Of a stretch of 64,000 nucleotides of DNA, positions 21,001-30,155 are shown in pieces. The stretch comes from Chloropicon primus. Taxonomy: Eukaryota; Chlorophyta; Chloropicophyceae; Chloropicales; Chloropicaceae. The stretch lies in contig CP060757.1 of assembly GCA_023205875.1 (NCBI GenBank), positions 868,001-932,000 of the forward strand, given 5' to 3'. Within the stretch, counting starts at the first letter, position 1. Every line of letters begins with the position of its first letter. Both the position numbers and the translations under genes were made by a program. The notes beneath the pieces were generated by a model. The model had not been told where the DNA came from. It did no database searches and worked only from the letters and a program-made list of their open reading frames with translations.

Positions 21001-24000
21001 AACCAAGTGCAAGCTTCTGAATGGCCTCCTGTCGGCTGCAATCATGCCAAATCCACAAAAATACAGAACATACTTGCGAAGGCTTGTTGCTCTCGAATCA
21101 AAAGGTGCTCAGGACGTAGCTTTGAGAGCAAAACATCTTCTGGAGCACTCCATGCTTGCTGATCTGAGAGCTGCCGTTGCAAGATCACTCTCAGGGCTCG
21201 AAATGTTTCATGCCAGTGATGTCAGTGATGCAGAAGTAGAGAAGAAGAAGAGAAGGCACCACAACTCGATGTCAGGGTCGGAATTGGCCGCGTTGATTGA
21301 AAGTGATGTTGTCCTCGAATCAAGCCATAAGCTCGTCAGAAAAGCAACTGAGAGAGAAGGCCTCTTCTCTGGCCTGAAGAAAGCAGACGAGACCTTGGAG
21401 GAACGGATGTCAACACTTGTCCAAGCTCAGGCCGCCGTAGAGGACCCGCTTGCGAGTCTGCTCGATCATCCTGATAACGACATACAATGGAGGGCCGTCG
21501 AAACTTACATCAAGAGGATTTACAGTCCTTACTTGTTGGAAAGCAGCCTGAAATTGCAGTCAGCTGGTACCTCGATCTTGGCTACGTGGTGCTATCTTGA
21601 ACCCATTTCTACAGCCGCCGCTGCTGCTTGCAACATGAAATCGGAGTTACACTTCGGTATCATGGTCATCCTCAACTCGCTGTCTCAATTCCCGGCCACT
21701 GTGACAGCCGCCACTGTTGCCGTTGCCGATGCGAGGAAGTATTACAACTGCAGCATGTCGTCCAACAATACAATGCACATTGCGCTCGTTGGAAGCGGTG
21801 ACGGAATCTTGCGCCTGTCCAGCAATGCATCCATCCTTTTCAAAGAGATGAAAGGCAGGCTCACAAGGAACAGGAGCTTTTACGAAGAGTCATTCAGCAG
21901 TGAAAGCGATGGGGAACTCATGACGCCTGGGATGAACTTTTTGTCGACGTTGAAATCAGCGGCTGCCTCTGCTGTTGCGGCGGAAGCATCTGTTTTGAAG
22001 GCAGCTGGTTTTGAGACTGTGAGTTTCGTTCGCCCCGCAGGCAAAATTCTCCCCCAGAGGTTTGGTTTCATTTGGCAACCAGAGGTCCAAACGTTTGACC
22101 TTGTTGAACAGAAGAAGAGGAGAGGTCTGTGGCAAGTAGAGCCCCCAATCGCAAGCTTGCTTGATCTGCAGAAGCTCAAGGGTCTGGCCAGTCTGTACTG
22201 CCCTTCCAGAACCAGGCAATGGCATCTGTTTGTGGTTACGGAGAAGACCGGAGTGAGGACTGCTGCGCTCCGCAGGGTTTTCCTCAGAGGTTTGGTAAGG
22301 AAGCTCGACCTATATCCCGAGGCAAAGTCGAGCAACGTGAGCATGTGCTCAGGGGTGATTGCAAGCATTAAGCCTCACCTCACCGCCGCATTGGAGGAGC
22401 TGGAGAGGGCTCAATTCGACGATACAAGCAGAGCCAGATCGGCTGATTGGGCTCACATCTACCTGTGTGTGCTTCCCACGTGCTTGCCAGCTGCAGGAAA
22501 GGACCTGGGCCACGCCGAGATGGCGGGAGCGCTGAGAGCGGCAACAGCCGAAGTCCTTCTGAGGTGCGGAGCTCAACTGAGGAGGACTGCGGTTTCCTGC
22601 CTGGAACTCCGTCTTGCTGCCGTGGATGGAACTGCCTGGAGGATCTGCGTTTCCCTCCCCTCTGGTTTTGAGTCGGACTTGGAGCACATTGATATCTACA
22701 GAGAAGCTCTGGACCAAGCTGGACAAGCTGTGTATGCTCCACAGCCTGCTGCAGGAGCGAGACCTGGGCCTCTGGCCGGCCATCTTCTTGGAAAAGTCTA
22801 CGAGCCTCTAGAGACGTTGCAGAGAAAGAGATTGTCTGCCAGGAGATTGAGAACAACCTACTGCTATGACTTCCCCGCCCTTTTCGAGACTGCTTTGAGA
22901 GAAGTTTGGGAAAGCACCGGAGCTCATGTTCCAGCTGCAGCAAAGCTTTTGGAAGTGGAGGAGTACGTCCTGAACGAAACTTCTCTTCAGAATGGAAAGA
23001 GTATCTGGAATGTAGACCTCGTTCCTATCTCTAGACCACCTGGGCAAAACAGCATTGGCATGATCGCGTGGATCTGGACCATGAAGGTTCCAGAGAAACC
23101 AGAAGGCCGCCAAATCGTTGTGATCGCTAATGATGCATCGCACAGCGCAGGGTCTTTTGGGCCAAAGGAAGATGCAGTGTTTAAAGCTGCAACGGAATTG
23201 GGTCTGAAGAGGAAGCTGCCAATCATTTACTTGTCAGTGAATTCTGGTGCCAGGTTCGGGCTCGCCGAAGAGGTACGAAGCAAATTCAAGATTGCTTGGA
23301 TCAATGACTCTGATCCTGCCAAGGGATTCCAGTACCTGTATTTGGAGGATGCTGACTACGAGTCGATAAAGGCTTCTGTGAAGGCTGAGTCTTTCACGAC
23401 GGAATACGGCGAGAAGCGTTGGATCCTCACGGACATCATTGGCGCTGAGGATGGCATTGGCGCTGAGTGTTTGAGTGGAAGTGGTGCAATCGCAACTGCT
23501 TTCTCCAAGGCGTACCATGAGGGCTTCACACTCACTTTTGTCACAGGCAGAGCTATTGGCATCGGTGCTTACTTGTCTCGCCTTGGGCACAGAGTCATTC
23601 AGAGAGTCGATCAGCCTATTATCTTGACGGGTTACGCTGCCTTGAACAAGCTGCTTGGAAAGGAGGTTTATACCTCGCACATGCAGCTAGGCGGTCCAAA
23701 GGTCATGGGTAATAATGGTGTGAGCCATTGCTTGGTTGAGGACGATGTCTCTGGAGCTATGGCGATCATCAAGTGGCTCAGCTACGTGCCATGCCGTGTG
23801 GGTGGCGCACTTCCCATCACGAAGCCGGTCGACCCTGTGGACAGGGACGTCACGTACTACCCAGAGAAGGAGGAGAAGCTCGACCCCAGAGCAGCCATTA
23901 CCGGAAAGAGCAAAAGCAATGGAGAGCCCCTTCTCGGTATGTTTGATGACGGCGAGTGGTCAGAGCTTCAAGCAGGCTGGGCTAAGACCGTGGTCACGGG

Positions 24001-25171
24001 TCATGCCAGGCTGGGTGGAATCCCAGTGGGAGTTGTTGCCGTGGAAGTTGATACAGTGTCGATGAACGTGCCTGCGGACCCTGGCGATTCAACGAGTTCG
24101 GAGAAGAGTGTTGCGCAAGCTGGGCAAGTTTGGTTCCCTGACTCTGCTTTGAAGACAGCTCAGGCAATCGAGGAGTTTGACCTCGAGGGGCTGCCCCTGT
24201 TTATTCTGGCCAACTGGAGAGGCTTCTCCGGAGGCATGAGGGATTTGTTTGATGGCGTGCTCCAGAACGGAGCCAGGATTGTGGAGGCCCTCCGCGTTTA
24301 CAAGGGTCCCATCTACATCTACCTTCCACCCAAGTGCGAGTTGCGTGGCGGTGCCTGGGCTGTCATCGACACCAAGATCAACCCGGAGAGGATTGAGATG
24401 TACGCAGACACTACCGCAAGGGGTGGGGTGCTCGAGCCAGAAGGAATGGTGGAAATCAAGTACAGAGACAGCCAACTCATCAAAACGATTCACAGGCTCG
24501 ATCCTGTGGTCCAAGCCTTGAAGAGGGAGGAAGGCAACGCTTCCATGAACCCCGCTGCGAAGCATGGCAACGATAGTGCCATCCAGGCCAGGCAGCAGAC
24601 CTTGCTCCATCCTTACAGGGCGGTGGCCGTCGGCTTTGCGGACATGCACGACAAGGCAGAGAGAATGAAGGCAAAGGGCATTGTGAGGAAAGTTGTCCCT
24701 TGGAAGCATGCGAGGAGGTTCTTCTACTGGAGATTGAAGAAGGCCGTGATTGAGGACACCCTTGCGCGTTCCATAATCTCCACTCGCGAGGGCATGAGCT
24801 TCCAGGAGGGCAAAGACCTCGTGGCCAGCTGGTACACCGAGAGCAACAATGGATCCAACACGGAGAGCCCAAACACGGACTGGGAGCAGGAAGTCCTCGA
24901 GCTGGCCAGGTTTGTCAAGTGGTCAGAATCGGAAGGCCCAAAGATCCAGGCGAAGATCGAGGCGTTGCAGGCGAAGTCTGCGACCCGGATCTTGAAGGAG
25001 TTCATGAGCTCAGAAGTCGGGCCAGTCCACGCTTTGGTGGAAGCCATCAAGGAGATATCGAACAACCTTCAGACTGGCGAGACGTCGATATCTGCTGCTG
25101 ATAGCAGAGCCTTGGACGTGCTCAAGGAAACCAGGAACAAGTTGCAGAACTTGATGACGGACGATTTGTAA
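18011..25171 (+). CDS. ACC1: Multidomain (homomeric) acetyl-CoA carboxylase
   Basis: Makes malonyl-CoA from acetyl-CoA, bicarbonate and ATP. One intronless ORF of 2386 residues, close to the 2250-2350 of eukaryotic ACCs. Order: biotin carboxylase about 65-570 (ISNNGLAAVKFIRS; ATP-grasp KASWGGGGKGI near 264; LNPRLQVEHPVTEW); biotin carrier with biotinyl Lys739 in EVMKMIM; long central region about 820-1620; carboxyltransferase about 1640-2260 (ANDASHSAGSFGPKED near 1700; SVNSGARFGLAEE; NWRGFSGGMRD). The N-terminus (MGKGSNDAKAD) is not an obvious plastid transit peptide, so a cytosolic enzyme is likelier; a plastid form cannot be ruled out. Codon use is strongly GC3-rich for the first 1 kb, clearly less so from about 19.2 to 24 kb. 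TGTAA at 25230-25234. Confidence 0.97.
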   Translation: MGKGSNDAKADALVLGSMVTKVDSAASLEVLSNVNEAIVRRSQSQRLDDLQHPGRKGKFDAAINSFVQGLGGSRVIRSILISNNGLAAVKFIRSVRGFSLKNLGDERAIALVAMATPEDMRVGAEHIRMADQIVEVPGGSNNNNYANVRLIVEVAEQQKVDAVWPGWGHASEYPDLPAALKAAGIVFLGPPSEPMAALGDKVGSTILAQAAKVPTLGWSGSKIAVSYEECNGVIPEETYRKACINDGDEAVKVCDEIGYPIMLKASWGGGGKGIRKVLDSKNVAQIFKQVQAEVPGSPIFAMKLAPKSRHLEVQLLADMHGNVCALFSRDCSVQRRHQKIVEEGPVTIASQESLREMEVAACNLAKSVGYVGAATVEYLYLLDTKEFCFLELNPRLQVEHPVTEWISGVNIPSCQVMIGMGIPLWRIPDIRRLYKKAPKDDSFFDLANEEKGDPSGHVVAVRITSEDAGDGFKPTSGSIDELSFRSTPDVWGYFSVKGGGGVHEYADSQFGHLFAKGETRTEAIKHMLVALADIKIRGEIRTTVDYLIDMLQCPGFVDNQVSTSWLDERIEKQVKPDAPVWYLAVIGACVSKAYEVLQARMADFISYLEKGQIPGRNTLLEAVHHTMVMDGVKYETEVVKIGPQQYKVSLNGSSVYVVARALRDGGLLMQLDGNAHVVHAEEVALGTRLLIGQKTCLIEKEMDPSKVVAVTPGKLVRWLVEDKAHVKADEQYAEIEVMKMIMPLVSSAAGIISLEIAEGQQVAPGQLIARIKLDDESSIKIAERFKGVFPTMGPPMIVGNSTDQKYNDSLQSLLLVLAGYEHSVEENISKLLSAIDDPELALRQWQQAISAIKARMPPVLVRKLDDIIGTYEKALTEGVGSDPASTFSMRLTPRSLPFPSDAVLNAIDEFIDNAPQNDQMQLQVTLEPIISVGYIHQGGREAHASRIVRQLLDKFLLVEEVFNTDAQLSDIIEDLRHKHVGAPQEVLDIVVSHQSLPTKCKLLNGLLSAAIMPNPQKYRTYLRRLVALESKGAQDVALRAKHLLEHSMLADLRAAVARSLSGLEMFHASDVSDAEVEKKKRRHHNSMSGSELAALIESDVVLESSHKLVRKATEREGLFSGLKKADETLEERMSTLVQAQAAVEDPLASLLDHPDNDIQWRAVETYIKRIYSPYLLESSLKLQSAGTSILATWCYLEPISTAAAAACNMKSELHFGIMVILNSLSQFPATVTAATVAVADARKYYNCSMSSNNTMHIALVGSGDGILRLSSNASILFKEMKGRLTRNRSFYEESFSSESDGELMTPGMNFLSTLKSAAASAVAAEASVLKAAGFETVSFVRPAGKILPQRFGFIWQPEVQTFDLVEQKKRRGLWQVEPPIASLLDLQKLKGLASLYCPSRTRQWHLFVVTEKTGVRTAALRRVFLRGLVRKLDLYPEAKSSNVSMCSGVIASIKPHLTAALEELERAQFDDTSRARSADWAHIYLCVLPTCLPAAGKDLGHAEMAGALRAATAEVLLRCGAQLRRTAVSCLELRLAAVDGTAWRICVSLPSGFESDLEHIDIYREALDQAGQAVYAPQPAAGARPGPLAGHLLGKVYEPLETLQRKRLSARRLRTTYCYDFPALFETALREVWESTGAHVPAAAKLLEVEEYVLNETSLQNGKSIWNVDLVPISRPPGQNSIGMIAWIWTMKVPEKPEGRQIVVIANDASHSAGSFGPKEDAVFKAATELGLKRKLPIIYLSVNSGARFGLAEEVRSKFKIAWINDSDPAKGFQYLYLEDADYESIKASVKAESFTTEYGEKRWILTDIIGAEDGIGAECLSGSGAIATAFSKAYHEGFTLTFVTGRAIGIGAYLSRLGHRVIQRVDQPIILTGYAALNKLLGKEVYTSHMQLGGPKVMGNNGVSHCLVEDDVSGAMAIIKWLSYVPCRVGGALPITKPVDPVDRDVTYYPEKEEKLDPRAAITGKSKSNGEPLLGMFDDGEWSELQAGWAKTVVTGHARLGGIPVGVVAVEVDTVSMNVPADPGDSTSSEKSVAQAGQVWFPDSALKTAQAIEEFDLEGLPLFILANWRGFSGGMRDLFDGVLQNGARIVEALRVYKGPIYIYLPPKCELRGGAWAVIDTKINPERIEMYADTTARGGVLEPEGMVEIKYRDSQLIKTIHRLDPVVQALKREEGNASMNPAAKHGNDSAIQARQQTLLHPYRAVAVGFADMHDKAERMKAKGIVRKVVPWKHARRFFYWRLKKAVIEDTLARSIISTREGMSFQEGKDLVASWYTESNNGSNTESPNTDWEQEVLELARFVKWSESEGPKIQAKIEALQAKSATRILKEFMSSEVGPVHALVEAIKEISNNLQTGETSISAADSRALDVLKETRNKLQNLMTDDL

Positions 25172-25229
25172 GTGGATCAAGCGAGGAGAAGCTAATGCCG
25201 TACCAGTAAAAAAAATAACTGTAGTAGTG

Positions 25230-25234
25230 TGTAA
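25230..25234 (+). terminator. TGTAA poly(A) signal, acetyl-CoA carboxylase
   Basis: TGTAA 59 nt after the stop, followed by an A/T-rich stretch, 54 nt before the convergent SLBP stop. Confidence 0.5.
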
Positions 25235-25287
25235 TAGAATACAAGTACAATCACAGAAGATCAAGTTAAAGCTCGGCGGGGCGTGTG

Positions 25288-26136
25288 TCACAGGCCATCG
25301 TACAGACTGCAGTCGTTATCCTCTACGCTCGTTCTCGCCGTAGTCGTGTTCTCATCCGAAGGCAGGGGCGCCTGAAAGATATAGTCCACGTTGCTCGGCA
25401 CAGGTTTTTCTGGTTCCTGAGGTCCCGATTCTAAAGTCCTTGAGGCTGAAGGGCCCGCCGCAGCAACCCCCGAGCTCTTTTGGCTCTCATTCGTTCTGTT
25501 CGCAAAAAGAGAGTGCAGCTGCTTCCTCCAAGCTTTGACTTGGCCGTCGAAGCCACGCTTGCTGCACTTTTTGTGGATGTCAGGCGTGCGCGGGTCTTGC
25601 TTCCTCCTCCTCCTCCTGGCGAGCACGCAAGTGGCCACGTTAAAGGTGGCCAAACCAGACAGAAAAAAACGTCAAGTCAGCCAGCGTCGTCGTCAACCCC
25701 CTCGAAACGAACTCACTCACTTTGGAACCAGTTGGATGTACTTCTTGTACGCCTCGCTCTGCTTGGCAATGTTGATCTGCTTTTGCCGCTGCTGCAGCCT
25801 TCTCATGTCGGTCTCCTTCTCCAGGTCCGCGCGTTTTACTGCACAAGAACGAAGAACGAAACGAAACGAAGCCAAGCTCGTCAAAAGCTGTTGGAGAAGC
25901 ACAGGACTGATCTCAAAACAGTGGTTTGCTCTGGCCCCTTACCTCCGAGTTGCTTGCTCCGGTGCTCCGTCAGGGCGAACACACGAGTCGTGGATGTCAC
26001 CCCTCCCGCATCCACTTTCCTCGTGTGCCGCTCCAAGAACCGGAGCATCCTCCTCCTTCCTCCTCCTCCTCCTCCCTCTGTTCGCTCCCTCTCCCGCGCT
26101 TCCCGGCGAGAGCCAACCCATGGGATGATAGGAGTC

Positions 26137-26138
<2 letters not shown>
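25288..26138 (-). CDS. SLBP: Histone mRNA stem-loop-binding protein (SLBP)-like
   Basis: Binds the 3' stem-loop of replication-dependent histone mRNAs for processing and translation. Exons 25943-26138, 25721-25838 and 25288-25615 join to 213 residues. The RNA-binding domain spans exons 2 and 3: RQKQINIAKQSEAYKKYIQ, then VPKRRRRKQDPRTPD, then KRGFDGQVKAWRKQLH. This follows the metazoan pattern QKQI-Y-YI-VP-PRTP-K-S-R-D-Q-K-W-LH. The TPNK Thr motif is TPDI here (T115), and the following Trp is Phe. If the upstream ATG at 26138 is used, its CAT overlaps the AMMECR1 ATG; an internal Met (26048) is the alternative start. The rest is low-complexity. Confidence 0.78.
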
Positions 26139-27068
<930 letters not shown>

Positions 27069-27197
27069 ACACCACCGCGCACAACGGACGGTGGAAGGAT
27101 TCATCTTTCATCATCTTATGTATATTTCACTCTCTCAAAAATTGTGTTACCAAAAATTTTGTTCTCAAAATTGTTCGCGAACGCACGCACGTCCGGT

Positions 27198-28712
27198 CTA
27201 AGCAAAGTTCCACGCGATGTCGACGCAGTTCTCGCTCAGGTTGAGCCTGTTCTCCCCACTCACCCGCAGGTTCAAGCCCTCGGTATAAGGCATGAGAGAC
27301 TTTGACATCCTCACGAGTCTGTTACAGCACTGCCTGAACTGGTGGATGGTCACTCCCTCCTCTCTGGAGAATATCCTCACTTTCAACCTGCTTCGAACGA
27401 GGTAGGTGAGCCTCTCCAATTCTTTCACCTCCTTTTGGTGCTCGAAACTTATTCTGTCGGCCTCTCCCGCGCTTGCCGAAAAGAAGTCCAGAATCCGATC
27501 AGCGCTGAGCGTCAGGGGGACTACGATCGTGCCATCGATCTGGTTGATCGCGCATTCTCGCGTCTTGTCCACTACAATTTTATTTGTCCTGTGCCCCGAG
27601 TAGTTGCGGACGTTTTCGGTCCTCCTCAGGATTTGCTGGAGGAGCTCCTGACAAGCCTCCGGGTGCGCCAGGGCTTCAGCGCTGCAATGGATGGAAGTGA
27701 TGCCCAGTTCAGAGGCAACGCGGTCCTCTGACCTTCGAATCCCTTCCACGAAGTTGGTTCTCAGTCTTGCGACCTCCAAGTCTTGGCTTGAAGACAGATA
27801 CGCGGCCCACGCTTCCTTTGAGTTCAGTTCTCGAACGTTCACGTGCATTGCCCCCGTGGCAGACACCTTGGCCGTCTGGTCAAGAATCAACTTCAGTCCC
27901 CTGACGTTAATCGTGTGGTCCGCGTCCAGAGCCCTCATCAGGCTTTCCAGGCAAGTTTGCCCTTGCCTCGAGAGCTCCGAGTCGTCTCCCCTACTCCTCA
28001 AGGATCTGGAGAAGCTCGTGGTGACCCCCCTGAACATTCGTAGCGTGGAGCGTATCATGTCAGTCTGCTGGGACTTTGGCGCGTGCCCGCCGCTCCTGTG
28101 AAACCTGTCCGCAGCGTAAGGGAGGAAGTCGATCAGGTTGGTTCCTGCAAAGCTTTCGTACGCCTCCTCGCCTCCCCTGACTGCCGCCTCGGCCTCGCCC
28201 TCAGTGGGAACGCTGATGGTCTCCAGCCCGCACGCTTTAAGCAGCTTGTTGAGAGCTCGCGTCAGCAAAGGGTTCACGGCTCCCGACTCCTTTCCCCTCC
28301 AGCCAAGGGCAGTGCTGCTGGGCTGACGCAGCTCCACGTCCACTTTCTGAAAGGTCGCCTCCGGAGAGGGAGAGGTCGCAGCGCCCTGCCCTTCGCTTTT
28401 CCTCAAGTAAAATTTGAACTGGAACGAGCTCGACGTCTTCGCCCCGCGCTGGTGCACGCCTCCGTCGCTCTCCGACATGAACTGCTGCAAGAGCTTGAAG
28501 CTGCGCTCGTTCTCCTCCTTCGCCTCGGGATGTGAGTGGAAGAGGTCCGGATGCACGAGCTTGTACAGCTGGTTCAGCTTCGACTTTATTTCCTTCTCCG
28601 TTCCTTCCGGGGTGAGCTTCTCCACGCCGTGGCGATTCCGAGAGGACCAGGATCGGGATGCTCTCACACCAAAGGTCACGCCCGCTTCCCACACCCTCCG
28701 CACCAGCATCAT
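27198..28712 (-). CDS. TCAIM-like mitochondrial protein (DUF4460/DUF4461)
   Basis: A 504-residue intronless ORF; the first ATG (28712, followed by a second Met) gives a basic, Ser/Arg-rich N-terminus (MMLVRRVWEAG, RASRSWSSRNRH) fitting a mitochondrial presequence. Residues about 40-85 resemble the J-like DUF4460 (EIKSKLNQLYKLVHPDLFH, ENERSFKLLQQFM). The C-terminal third (IVVPLTLSADRILDFF, FEHQKEVKELERL) fits DUF4461. Animal TCAIM binds TCA-cycle enzymes with mitochondrial chaperones; the role in algae is unknown. Assignment is from pattern similarity to the N-terminal domain, weaker for the middle. Confidence 0.7.
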   Translation of the reverse strand: MMLVRRVWEAGVTFGVRASRSWSSRNRHGVEKLTPEGTEKEIKSKLNQLYKLVHPDLFHSHPEAKEENERSFKLLQQFMSESDGGVHQRGAKTSSSFQFKFYLRKSEGQGAATSPSPEATFQKVDVELRQPSSTALGWRGKESGAVNPLLTRALNKLLKACGLETISVPTEGEAEAAVRGGEEAYESFAGTNLIDFLPYAADRFHRSGGHAPKSQQTDMIRSTLRMFRGVTTSFSRSLRSRGDDSELSRQGQTCLESLMRALDADHTINVRGLKLILDQTAKVSATGAMHVNVRELNSKEAWAAYLSSSQDLEVARLRTNFVEGIRRSEDRVASELGITSIHCSAEALAHPEACQELLQQILRRTENVRNYSGHRTNKIVVDKTRECAINQIDGTIVVPLTLSADRILDFFSASAGEADRISFEHQKEVKELERLTYLVRSRLKVRIFSREEGVTIHQFRQCCNRLVRMSKSLMPYTEGLNLRVSGENRLNLSENCVDIAWNFA

Positions 28713-28971
28713 CTCCCCTCCCTGTCCTCGAAAAAGGCACAAACGCTCCGCTCCGCTTCGTCAAATCCTCATCAGGGCGTCGTTTCCTTCAAGGGAGAGC
28801 ACTTTGTGAAGCCCAAGAGATGAATCTTCCCCTCCGATCCTCGCGCCTCCTCGCGCACTCGCCGCCCGGCCGGCTCCTCTCCCTTGCACTCCCTCTCTCG
28901 TCCTCTTCCTCCCCCCTCAGTTTTCGATAAGCTGCTGCTTACAAATTGTAAGAAGCGAGCTTTGGCGACCC

Positions 28972-29853
28972 ATGGCGACTTTGAACGAGCTGAAGGATGG
29001 TACGTAGGGCGAGAAGGGGGTGGGGGCGTTTGGGAGAGTGGTTTGCGTCCCTGGTCCGTGTCTCACATCACGTGTTTCTCTTCTTCACTCCGTCTTTTCC
29101 TCAGCCCTCAAGGACGCGCTGGACAAGAGAGGGACTCTGAACGAGCTCAAAGCGAAAGTGAGGAGCGAGGTGTTCAGTGCTATTGACGACACAAAGGTGA
29201 GCATTTTCGGTCGCTTGGTCGTCATGGCGTCCTCTAACCCTTCTGTTCCGTTTCACGTCTCTTCGAAGGGGGTGCCGAGGCCAGAGCCCTCGGAAGAGAA
29301 CGAGATCATTAACGAGCTCATACGGGAGTACCTCAAGTACAACAACTATCGGAACACGCTCTCGGTGATGATACCAGGTGAGGCAAACGGGCGAAGGAAT
29401 GGGCACGGGAAAAATGGTCTGCCCCTCAACGAAACTGACGCTTTCGCTCTCCCTTCTTTCTCCTCATCTCGCAGAAACGGGCATAGGCGAGGTCACAAAG
29501 AAGACGAGGTCCGACATTGTGAGTGCTCCATACTCCACACGCGCGCCATCCACCATCGCTTCTCGAACGATCGATCCCTGTCCCGCTCAGCGAACTGATA
29601 CTTTCAACTTCTTGGCGCAGGTCGAAAAGCTCTCGGTGAAGGAGACCCAAGAGAGTAGGGAACTGTAAGTTACACCCCACAATCCAACGTTGGTCTCTTC
29701 CCCTCCTTTCCAAGCAGGTAGCCGCTCGGTGCCGCCTTGATTGCCTCCGATTAGGGCGTTCCACTGACCAAGAAGCTCTTTTTGGCGCGATCTCTTTCCT
29801 CCAGTCCCCTCCTTTACTCCATCTTCGCCCTCCGAAGCAAGTCCTCCACTTGA
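28972..29853 (+). CDS. FOR20/CEP20-like LisH protein of centrioles or the cortical array
   Basis: Six short exons (28972-28999, 29105-29196, 29269-29377, 29475-29518, 29621-29664, 29805-29853) join in frame to 121 residues. The product aligns with the FOP/FOR20/TON1 N-terminal family: MATLNELKDALKDAL, GTLNELKAKVRSEVF, SAIDD, PRPEPSEENEIINELIREYL (LisH motif NELIREYLKYNNYRNTLSVM), and a C-terminal LPLLYSIFAL matching the family's IPLLYGIL. The last exon is 49 nt and easily missed. Relatives act in basal-body/centriole assembly and, in land plants (TON1), in cortical microtubule organisation with PP2A. TGTAA begins 2 nt after the stop (29856-29860). Confidence 0.82.
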
Positions 29854-30155
29854 TTTGTAATAATGTGATCTTGTACGATTCCCCCCACCCCCCCCCATGG
29901 TAGTCGTGTCCCGCCGCCCTCGGCAGCCTTGGTTGCCTCCGAGTACGCCACCCTTTTGCCTCGGACAACCTCGAGCCCCTTGCCCCTCCTCCACGATGAG
30001 ATGCTCCCTTCTCCTCTCCTCCGATTACGATTCGATTATGATCTAGCCGTTAGTTTGGACATCTCTTCTTTCCCCTGCTCTGCTCTGCTTTGAAAAGAGA
30101 GAGTGACAGACGGGGGAGTTGTTGACTCGAGGAGTTGTTGAGACAAGGGGCAGCC
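29854..30155. other. Tandem intergenic region
   Basis: About 300 bp between the FOR20-like gene and the coiled-coil gene. Holds TGTAA at 29856-29860 and the leader of the next gene. Nothing else recognised. Confidence 0.4.
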
